A program made the translations under genes and the position numbers. The notes beneath the pieces are model-generated. The model searched no databases and was not told the origin of the DNA. It saw nothing but the letters and a program-made list of their open reading frames with translations. DNA of 60,000 bases from Bugula neritina. Lineage: Eukaryota; Bryozoa; Gymnolaemata; Cheilostomatida; Bugulidae. The stretch is taken from NCBI GenBank assembly GCA_964035545.1, contig OZ037769.1, positions 12,330,633 through 12,390,632 on the forward strand. Reading direction: 5' to 3'. Positions within the stretch are counted from its first letter, which is position 1. Each line of letters starts with the position of its first letter. Of this stretch, positions 51,101 through 60,000 are shown one piece after another.

Positions 51101-53670
51101 CACCAGCAGCGTGATCACAGGTAACTACCTACATTATCCTAAAGCTGCCAGGTCTTTTTGATTGGCTGTGAGCGTTTTTAGATCATGAACTCAAATAGTG
51201 GCTGTAGAATTCTAAACCTCAAAACAGACTCTCTTTGCCAAATTAAATGTGATGCTTCTAATTTATACTTGTGCGATATTGAAGCCCGGTCATGTTTACT
51301 CTATTTTTTTTTCTTTGTCGGGAATATCCGATGCCGTTAGTCTTACCCGATAATAATAAATTTTTCAGCATTTAGAGTTGCATTCTCTTTTATTATAAAT
51401 ATATGCATTGGTTTAGGTGTGAGTGGTGTGACGGTGGAGAGACGGCCCAAGAGACGGAGGAAGCTGATGGTAGACGATCAGAAAGGTATTGACTCTCAGT
51501 CGATGAAGGAACAACTCATACAAACCAACGACATTGTGACGACTTTAGATTTAGCCCCGCCTACTCTAAAACTAATGTCATGGAAAGAAAGTGGATCGGT
51601 TGATAAACTTTTTGCTCTTCCTGGGCGTGTCTTGCCCAACAAATCTCTTCAAAAGGTTAGTATATAGTAATATAATACACGTGTTGACTAGTAATATAAT
51701 ACATGTGTTGACTAGTAATATAATACACATACATAATACACGTGTTGACTAGTAATATAATACACATGTTGACTAGTAATATAATACACGTGTTGACTAG
51801 TAATATAATACATGTGTTGACTAGTAATATAATACACGTGTTGACTAGTAATATAATACACGTGTTGACTAGTAATATAATACACGTGTTGACTAGTAAT
51901 ATAATACACGTGTTGACTAGTAATATAATACACGTGTTGACTAGTAATATAATACACGTGTTGACTAGTAATATAATACACGTGTTGACTAGTAATATAA
52001 TACACGTGTTGACTAGTAATATAATACATGTGTTGACTAGTAATATAATACATGTGTTGACTAGTAATATAATATACGTGTTGACTAGTAATATAATACA
52101 CCTGTTGACTAGTAATATAATACACGTATTGACTAGTAATATAATGCACGTGTTGACTAGTAATATAACACACGTGTTGACTAGTAATATAATACACATA
52201 CTGTATATGCAGATGTTTACTCGTAACTTGGCTGTTGTTGCGGCTCACACTGAAGAGGAAGACAGGAGGTCAAAGAGGGGGAGGAGCCCTGAGGCTGCAG
52301 AACAAGAGAGAGAGCCCAGCGGGGACACGTTCGGTGAGTTGAGAGAAGTCTTTCTTGTATGTTCCCGGCCTCGTGTGGTGTCCATGGGATCTGTATTAGA
52401 GTTGTGTAGCTTGGTTACTTTGCAACATGTGGAATTATCTGCCCCCATTTCATATGATTATATAATTAAGCAGTTTATAATGTTCTATTGCATGTTTTGT
52501 AGTCTTTATTTGTATTCTATGAATGAATGCTCTATGTTTTTCTTTGAAGTCATGAATTTGAAATGTGTTAATTTTCTACTCTTTCACTTTATTATATTTA
52601 TTCATTTGTATTTATAACTGTTATCTTTACTGTTTAAGTCAGTTTTCTTATTTATTTATTTATATAAGTTTTTGTTTCTGTCAATCTTGGTTGTGTAAAC
52701 TGCAAAGACTATGACTATGACCAACTATATTGATCCAAGTTTGAATGTAATTAGTGTGGGTGATGCACTCAATAGGTTTATATAATTTCTCTGTGTATTT
52801 AAATAGTCCTCCTTTTTTATTACGGGTTGTGACATTCCATCATGCTCTGTGTAGCCATGCCGCCAGTGCCAGAAGTAAGTGACATACCAGATGTTGAGAA
52901 CACAACTCTAGTGGCGGAGGAACCCCCTCCACCCGCAGACGACTCCCTCCCTCAGCCGGAACCTGCGGTGGAAGACGAGACTCCCAGAAAGAGACAGAAG
53001 TTGGACAGAAGTGTGAGAGGCCAACCGGAGGAGGTGGACAGTGCTGACGAGGCAGAGGCTCCAACTCTGGAGGAACAGGTTAGCCACACCTCTAATATAC
53101 TATGTATAACATATGTGACAGTTAGCCACGCCTCTAATATACTATGTATAACATATGTGGGAGTTAGCTTGGCATCTATATCCTAGGTTCTCTGTCTTCA
53201 GCAGGTTTGTGTATCGCCTACTGTCCTACGCCCTCCCATCACAGATCATCAGCTCTATCATAGGCTAAACCCGTAACTATCTTGACTACTGCCACCTTCT
53301 TAGATTACCTCATCATACTTGACTGTTCTTACTGCCTCCAGGCTGCCTCTGTGTATATTGTAAGCTCGAGAGCTCTCTGTTGTAGGAGAGTAACATTGTA
53401 GCCGAGGAGAGCACGGGAGATGAGGTTGAAGACAAGCGACTCAATCGTAGAACTCACACGATGCTCACTGTACTCGGCCGCCAGTTTGATAAGGGCCAGA
53501 CGGTCAGTCTACAGGAAATGCTACACAAGAACCACAACCGTAAACAAGCGGCTGCTAAGTTTTATACCTGCCTGGTTCTGCAGAAACACCACATGGTGAG
53601 CTTGGAGCAGTCTGAGCCGTTTGAAGACATCATTATCAGCAGAGGCAGCAGCTTCGCTCGCTCAGGATGA
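48187..53670 (+). CDS. RAD21: Cohesin kleisin subunit RAD21/SCC1
   Basis: Kleisin that bridges SMC1 and SMC3 heads in the nuclear cohesin ring and is cut by separase at anaphase. Exons 48187-48330, 48817-49052, 49513-49619, 49984-50178, 50619-50735, 50983-51120, 51417-51655, 52213-52333, 52855-53078 and 53386-53670 give 601 aa (human 631); all phases agree. The N-terminal SMC3-binding domain is nearly identical to other animals ([40 protein letters not shown]). The middle has [21 protein letters not shown], and the SA-binding region [19 protein letters not shown]. The C-terminal winged helix has [10 protein letters not shown] (558-567). A candidate separase site ExxR is EDSR at 175-178, near the usual first cleavage position; a second site was not clear (EPSG where EPSR is found in human). 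Introns 2, 7 and 9 hold a MITE, an E-box minisatellite and a duplicated donor. Confidence 0.97.
49247..49454. mobile_element. MITE with TIRs and TA target site, copy 3
   Basis: TA-flanked. Ends CAGTCATCCCTCCATATCTC and GAGATACGGAGGGAGCAATG are inverted repeats. The interior matches copy 2 in the same orientation (CGTTTTGTGGCTTAAGTAT; GAGACAAAATGGC). It lies in RAD21 intron 2. Confidence 0.92.
51660..52200 (+). repeat. 24-bp minisatellite with E-boxes in RAD21 intron 7, about 21 units
   Basis: The unit is TTGACTAGTAATATAATACA plus CGTG. It starts within a few bases of the exon 7 donor (AAAAG then GTTAGT), whose sequence GTTAGTATATAGTAATATAA looks like the parent unit. Most units contain the palindrome CACGTG and all contain ACTAGT. 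Long Ile/Tyr/Thr frames on both strands come from the 24-bp period. Confidence 0.95.
53079..53170 (+). repeat. 42-bp tandem duplication of the RAD21 exon 9 donor
   Basis: GTTAGCCACACCTCTAATAT followed by ACTATGTATAACATATGTG occurs twice, and a third GTTAGC follows. Donor-like GTTAGC sites lie at 53079, 53121 and 53163. The frame stays open through the duplicates (14 codons per unit). Confidence 0.9.
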
Positions 53671-54256
53671 ACTTGTCTCGCATATATTGTATATTTTATT
53701 TTAACTCTGCACACCGGGACTGTTCAATTTGGTATTTAGTTCTTTCTCACTCCCTGTTCTCTACTCAGTAAGCCACTGAGATTTGGTCTACTTCTTGCAC
53801 AGTAACTTATACATTCTCCTCGTAATCATTTATATCCTACTCTTGTCACTTTTATCGGAAAGGTTTTTCTTTTGTAAAGCATGAACAAGTTTCTTACTCG
53901 TATTTTCTTCGCTGTACAGTCATTTTATAAGTTTAAGTTTTAGATAAACTTTATATTAGCATAGCAATGTAAATAACCTTTCATAACATATTCGTACATC
54001 ATACTTTTCCTTTTGTAATTTATGTAGTTTACTGTAGCAATTCTGCAGCTTTTTTAAAATCTAACTCATGGTACAAAATAATATTTCTTGTCATTCTCAT
54101 ATTCTAGTTCTCCTTGCAGTAAGTTTTATGATTCAAAGCCTAGTTTTTTCACATGAAAAAAAACTAAATAATTATCAGCCAACTTACATTAGCAATGTCT
54201 TTTTTGCATGTTAAATTACATGTGATTGCTGCAGTCGTGTAATATAATGTAAATGA

Positions 54257-54262
54257 AATAAA
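54257..54262 (+). terminator. Candidate RAD21 poly(A) signal
   Basis: AATAAA 587 bp after the stop codon, followed by TTGTGTTTCTT. It would give a 3' UTR of about 0.6 kb. Confidence 0.45.
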
Positions 54263-54779
54263 TTTTACAGCGACTTGTGTTTCTTAAATGTTGGTTGGAA
54301 AAGCTTCCTCCAAGTAATAAGGGAAAGGTTTTATTACGGGGAGATAACTCTATTACTTGTACAGTTAGCAACACTGGACTCAAATTTCCAGTTCAATGGT
54401 TCGCAATATCGCACATTCTGTTGCTCTATCACCAATAGTAATTAATATTACAAAGTGTATAATTTGGCAATTTTGTAAACAATAGTCTGTGTTTCGGTGA
54501 CAATAATTTGGGGAGAGGTCGAGACGAGTCCCGAGCCGAATAGTTGTGCAGCAAGTCGGGGGAATGACCTCAACTACGAGTATAATCATAGTCACTAATA
54601 TTACTCAATAGTTCTGAGTATCCATAACACATGATTATTGATGAAAGCGAATTGCGTGCAGAATAACCATAAAGGTGCAGCCTGCACGCAGCAAATGCAA
54701 ATTGCAATCATCCTGGTTTCTCGAAAGTAGTACTAGTAGCACAAAGACGTGATGCTATCATGTTTTTGTTGTAGCTCAC

Positions 54780-55910
54780 CAGTCAGCATGAGTATGATCA
54801 TGATGATTATCATTATGATCAGACTTTAAAATTAATGTTAAATTTAATATTATATTTCTTGGATAAGAAATATAATCACTACAATACTATTATAATATTA
54901 ATACTGATATATGATGATGATGATTACATGTAATTGTAAAGTCTGTCATCATGTAATAATCATAATGTCTAATGATAATGCCTAATACTAATAGTAATGG
55001 TTAACTTATACTTGTAGTTATAGCAATAATTATAAATATAATTTACTCATAAGTCATAATACTACTAGTAATAGTAATACTAATAGTATTACTATTACTA
55101 TTAGTATTAATAGTAAATGTAATACTAAGAGTAAGAGTAAGTCTAACATTATTACTATTAGTAACACTAATACTAATAGTAATACTAATAGTAATAGTAA
55201 TTTATTAACTAATACTAATACTAATAGTAATAGTAATGCGTCTGTAATGGTGATACTCATTCTGATACTATTACTAATACTAATAGTAATGTTAATGTAT
55301 TATTACTAATACAGTAATAGTAATAATAATACTTGTAGTTGTACTAATAGTAATACTAATAGTAATAGTAATTTATTAACTAATACTAATAGTAATAGTA
55401 ATAGTAATGCGTCTGTAATGGTGATACTCATTCTGATACTATTACTAATAGTAATGTTAATATATTATTACTAATACAGTAATAGTAATAATAATAGTAA
55501 TAATAATACTTGTAGTTGTACTAATAGTAATACTCGTAGTCGTAGTCATAGTGATACTGATAGTGGCTATTAGTATTAATATTATCATTATGGTAACTAC
55601 TGTAAGTGTAATACCAAGTTCAATGACAATAGTATTGCTGCAATAGTAATAAATATAATACTATTAGTTCTAGTTGTACTTGTACTTGTAGTGCCAGTAC
55701 TACTAGTACTACTACTAGTGTCTAGTAGTAGTAGTAATACTTATAACTAATTAGTAATAAACCACTTTGACTTTCATAGTAACATAATTTTATACTCAAT
55801 ATTTATACTAAAATAATATTATTAATAGTAATAGGCCTACTAATACTAATAGTAATACAGTAGCAGTAATAGTAATGGTAATACCATTACTCTATCAGAC
55901 TTCATATTGC
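54780..55910. repeat. Degenerate ACTAAT low-complexity domain with a 171-bp internal duplication
   Basis: Dense ACTAATAGTAATACTAATAG-type sequence. A less simple marker, GCGTCTGTAATGGTGATACT, occurs at 55238 and 55409 with matching flanks, showing a 171-bp direct duplication. Leu/Val-rich frames on the minus strand are artefacts. Confidence 0.85.
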
Positions 55911-58900
55911 TAGGTCTAAGTAACTGTAAGACTAAGTTTAATGGTATGCTGTTGTCACTTGATCATTAGCCCTAGAATTATCTGTATCATTATGAATAGA
56001 TTAGATAGAAAGAAGTGATTAGTTTACCTAGGACCCGAACTGCCCTAATTCAACTTCATGCAAAGTGTAGTGGTGATGTCTCCTAGTCTATACTATTTAG
56101 TATTTTTAGAATTGGTTTTTTGTTGAACTTAATAAAACAAACTCTTAGCGATAAGCTGTCATCATGATATTTTGGATAATCATCATGATATTGGTATTAA
56201 ATTTGATGTGCTTCCAAAATTGCAACTGCATGATAATTATAATAATTTTATTGTGAAAAAATGGGTGGTGATAAATGGTTATCATGTTAATCACTATTGA
56301 TGACAACGGACTCAAAGCATGATGGTACAGCCTAATACCTAATGGTAATGGTGTAGGTGAGACTTAAGGGCCTTGGTCTAAGCTCTAAAGTAATTGTTCT
56401 TGCAAGAATGTAGATTTTTGACCAGCTTAGATTTAATATTTGCAGTTGTGCATATGGGTTTGGAACATGATTACTTTATTTCATAGTCAGGCAACTTTGT
56501 ATAAAACTCTGCACCATTTAAAAACCTACAAGTACGATCTCTGTGCAGTAACGTGTTCACTCTCCATCTCTCGGCACCAGAGATTGTGCTAGATTTAGGA
56601 CGTTTTTTGTCACATGAATATACCATCCTAAAACAAAATCTACATCTCTGCTACCAACAACTAGGCTTTAGCTCAATTTCAAATGCTGGCACTCTGCCAA
56701 AAAATCTTGAAACTATTAATTATGTTTTAATTTTTGCGGGCCTTCTACTTAATTATTGAGAGTAAATTGTTATAATTAAAGTTTGCTTCTAATTCACTCT
56801 TTGATGGCAGTTTTTTCTTTTGATCTCACTAGTTTTACTTGGTAAATTTTAAGCTTTAGCATTTTGCCAGTTTTTATCAGACCAAGTTGAAACAATTATA
56901 TTTTTTTCATTGTCAGTTTTCATTGCATGCTGTTTGTATGAAGCTGTGAAAAGTAGTATATCTCCTTAGGCTAGTTTTATGAACAGGTTTTACTATCGTA
57001 TAATAGACAGTTGAAAAAACCATTAAAATGAACAAAGTTGTTTTAAGTGCCGAGGTAAACAATATACAAAATGCTTTTCTAAGTTATCTTAAGTTGTATG
57101 ATTCGGTGCTTTTCAGACAAATTAACAGCGAACCATGCTGAAATAATTCTTGACTTGAAATAATTATGAACACTGTTAAGTTGCTACAGAAAATTCTTAA
57201 AATTAGTAAAGCAGCATTATAAGTTTTGTCATGCAGATAAAAACAATTTCATTGCTTTATTTTCACGGAAAAATTTCCTTCAGTGAGAGGACTGAATAAA
57301 GTGTTAAATTTTGAATTTAAAATAGTCATTGAAACATTTGCTGAATGAAGCCCTTCAAAGGTGCAAATCTAATTTTAGTCATGTGATCTGAGTTAGATCT
57401 GATTAATACAATTTATTTTTTTAGAGAGATCAAGCTTTTCGAAACTTGTTATGAAAAATAAACTTGTTTACAATCATTTACTAGTTGCTGAGTGATGATA
57501 CAGTGTTTGATTGAAATATCATTGATCCTCCTGCAGTAACACTGGTCAAAGTCAATTTCACATGTGTTGTGACAAAGAGAGTTTAGTGCTGTGATGTACA
57601 ACTTGTAATATTCAATCCAGTAAAACCTACTTAGCTCTCTTAGGTAGAAGCACTTTTGAATTCCAAAGAAGGTTGATATACTTTAATTGACCAAACGTAA
57701 TTTTTTGATTTTTGCTATTCATGGTATGAGTAGGTTTTGAGTTTGTGCTATTCACCAAGATTCCTCTACGCTCTATGGTTGCTTCAATGCAGCACCCTGG
57801 TGCGTTGAAAGTAAATTATAATCATTTGGTAAATGCTGCGGTGTTGATGTCAAGTTTCTATAGCTATCTAAATATTTCAATTTTCAATCATTAGACATAT
57901 TCAATGTTACAATTCGCGAATATTTGTGAAGCTTAATAATTATATGTTGAAAAGCAGTGGAATGGGTGTGAAGTTGGTTGCTAAATCATAATTAGCTGAC
58001 AAATGTGAGTATTATCAGTGGCTGAAGATGGGGGTGCTGTTGGTGATAAATAGTAGTGTTTGGATTTCGGTTGGTTTAGAATTTATTGAGTTTGTTTTGG
58101 TTTTATTCAATCTACTTGTAGCAAGTCTATTGGTGATATATTTCTCTGAATATTTCTTATTTTGAGCTGATACCACATTTATTCGAACTTTTGTTACTAA
58201 AGCATAGTATGTTTTTCTATAGTGCCAATTTTAACTCAAATGTAAAAAAATTAAGGTCAGTTTAACAATTTAGTATAAACTGGAAAAAGGAAGACAAAAC
58301 TGTTTTACTACAATTACTAGAAATTAGCTTCGATTAAGTTTAAGAAGTTTTACTCTCACTTTTCATAATTTACCGCTAAATGCTCACAGTATGTGTTATA
58401 GCAAGTTCTAGTCAATTATAAACTATAGAGAGGGTTATGGCACACCAGCTCTTCATAAACTATGCTCAACTATATTTATGTGGGCAGTTTGTGCTTTTCA
58501 CAGCTATTTTGAGCCAGTATGGCTGCTGGCGTACCCTGTACACTGTGGTGAATTTCATACTGTTCATACTCAGTTGATATTGCGTATATTTCTTTGTTAA
58601 CTGCTATTTTTTTTCTATTGGTCGATTATATCAAATAACTAAAACAATTGCATAAAAGATAAATTCGTGGAATAGTTGTTGTGATAAACATAAACAACGC
58701 GTCATGCTACCCATGTTTTGTCATTTACTGTCAACTTCTCTCACATTCACCACCATGTTATTAGTTGGATGACTTTTTATACTATTAGACAAAACTTTTA
58801 GGTGTCTCTTGTAGACAACGTAAATTTGCTAATAATTTTGGTCAGTATCTTCCAAACCTTTGCAGTAGGGATTTTGACTGGTTCAAAGTTTGACACACCC

Positions 58901-59575
58901 ATATCACCTTTCAAGTCTTCGGGTCACCTGTCACAACCTGTCAAGTTATGCAGTTCATGTCATCACTTATATACTCGTATTATATGTGGAAGGCACTGAT
59001 TCTATATGCATATACATATAAAATGCAGCTTTAGTCAAAATGCAGCATTTATCAAGTCGTATTGTGCTAATAGCTGGTGCACCAGTGCCTTGTGTAGTAC
59101 ATTCCAATACTTTTAGAATGGGAGTTGCAATGCATAGCATCTATGTGGTTGTGGTTGAGACTGGCTTTGATTAGGTGTATTTGTATGGTTATAGTGGCTA
59201 ATAAAGTAGCAAATATAGCTCAGCACACAAGTAGTGGATATAGTTGATGGGGGGGGGGTTAAACATGCTTAGGGACAGCATTTTAAATGAGGCCTAAATT
59301 ATGCCTTTTTCTACTTGAATCTCCCCTCCTTTAGACTCTAACATTATGGTGCTTACCACTTTACTAAAGTTAATAGAGGTAAATGTTTCAAGTTTTTAGC
59401 CAAGGAAACACGAAAGTTTTTCATCACTACCTACCTACCTACCCTATTCCATACTTCAGTTTATTTCATAGGCTTTTAAAGCTTATGATTTCCTCATTTT
59501 GCTGCCCTTTTTCAGTTAGCTGAGTGACCGCTGACCTTCACCAGAGTAGCCGCTGTCATCAGATCTTTCCGAAAC
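55911..59575. other. Gene-free region right of RAD21
   Basis: No exon recognised. Open frames at 56553-56759 and 58802-58999 are short, lack domains and lack credible splice context. The far right should hold the promoter and 5' UTR of the secreted-protein gene starting at 59576. Confidence 0.45.
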
Positions 59576-59636
59576 ATGTCTCACAGCAGCTCCCGGATAT
59601 TCACCGCTCTTCTACTGTGTGTTGCAATTGAATCTG
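59576..59636 (+). CDS. First coding exon of a secreted or membrane protein (partial)
   Basis: ATG at 59576 opens a frame reading MSHSSSRIFTALLLCVAIES and ends at a strong donor (CTG then GTAAGT, 59637) in phase 1. A short polar N-terminus followed by a hydrophobic core ALLLCVAI and small residues is typical of a cleaved signal peptide; exon 1 encoding only a signal peptide with a phase-1 intron is common in extracellular proteins. The rest lies beyond the window, so the function cannot be given. Confidence 0.5.
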
Positions 59637-60000
59637 GTAAGTCGCAAAAATATTCGGCTTTGGAGAATTTGAGTGCAAGTCTAGGAATGTTTACTGTATT
59701 TTTATTCCAACACAATCAATACAGTTAACTGGCAATTGTTTACTTTCACAATAATCACTGCTACACAAGAATAGGATAGTCTGTACTGTTTATATTACAC
59801 AGTTCTCATAGCAGTTGTAGCAGAGTAGATTCGCTCAAGCCAAAACTGTATCCAATTTTCTATGCTTCTATCTCGAAGATACTAGTCTCTAATATTTTAC
59901 CTGCCTATGTAGGTACCTACAGTATTTCAATTTATTTTGAGGAAATTATATAATTATGCTGATATTTATTTATTCAAACTCTAAGATTATTCTAAATTTA

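Noticed and set aside
51657-52248. Long repetitive open frames in RAD21 intron 7
   Set aside because: Produced by the 24-bp period on both strands; spliced RAD21 phases skip this region.
56553-56759. 68-residue open frame possibly coding
   Set aside because: Composition is less biased than its surroundings, but no domain, no good start context and no matching exon were found.

Overview
This 60 kb window is intron-rich, AT-rich animal nuclear DNA. All recognisable genes are conserved metazoan ones (PARP14-like, ALAS, a class A GPCR, DAZAP2, CYBA/p22phox, PYCR, RAD21) split into small exons with GT-AG introns and the standard code. The mix fits a marine invertebrate, perhaps a lophotrochozoan, but I cannot name the taxon. 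Gene models were built by hand: each junction was accepted only if the reading phase carried through and the protein matched the family.

Layout. 1-392: two adjacent long AT palindromes. 1260-5664 (-): 3' part of a PARP14-like gene whose catalytic end lies left of the window. 5.8-11.5 kb: no recognisable genes, low-complexity DNA. 11557-16886 (+): 5-aminolevulinate synthase with heme regulatory CP motifs, 10 coding exons, 565 aa. 19483-27006 (+): class A GPCR, 3 exons, 558 aa. 30972-35348 (+): DAZAP2 homolog, 4 exons, 165 aa, with a 1.7 kb 20-bp minisatellite in intron 1. 38577-41328 (+): p22phox, 4 exons, 185 aa. 41922-45485 (+): pyrroline-5-carboxylate reductase, 6 exons, 287 aa. 48187-53670 (+): cohesin kleisin RAD21, 10 coding exons plus a likely 5' non-coding exon near 46.6 kb, 601 aa. 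59576-59636 (+): first coding exon of a secreted or membrane protein that runs off the right edge. The genes are unrelated housekeeping or signalling genes; there is no operon logic.

The repeats are the unusual part. Four dispersed families recur: a tRNA-derived SINE (six likely copies), a 208-212 bp MITE with about 22-bp terminal inverted repeats and TA target sites (three copies), a tRNA-Cys-like element with a conserved 5' flank (two copies), and a family that includes a 53-bp-arm hairpin (three copies). Several 0.7-1.2 kb domains consist of degenerate ACTAAT/AGTATT-type sequence.

Most striking, short tandem repeats repeatedly start at, or contain, real splice junctions. PYCR intron 4 begins with 13 copies of its own 5' splice site at exact 25-bp spacing. 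RAD21 intron 9 has three copies of its donor, 42 bp apart and in frame. RAD21 intron 7 starts at its donor as a 24-bp array full of CACGTG E-boxes. ALAS exon 6 has its 3' splice site duplicated 34 bp upstream, and the ALAS exon 4 acceptor ends a short repeat array. I treat this recurrent splice-site tandem duplication as the best candidate for an undescribed phenomenon here.
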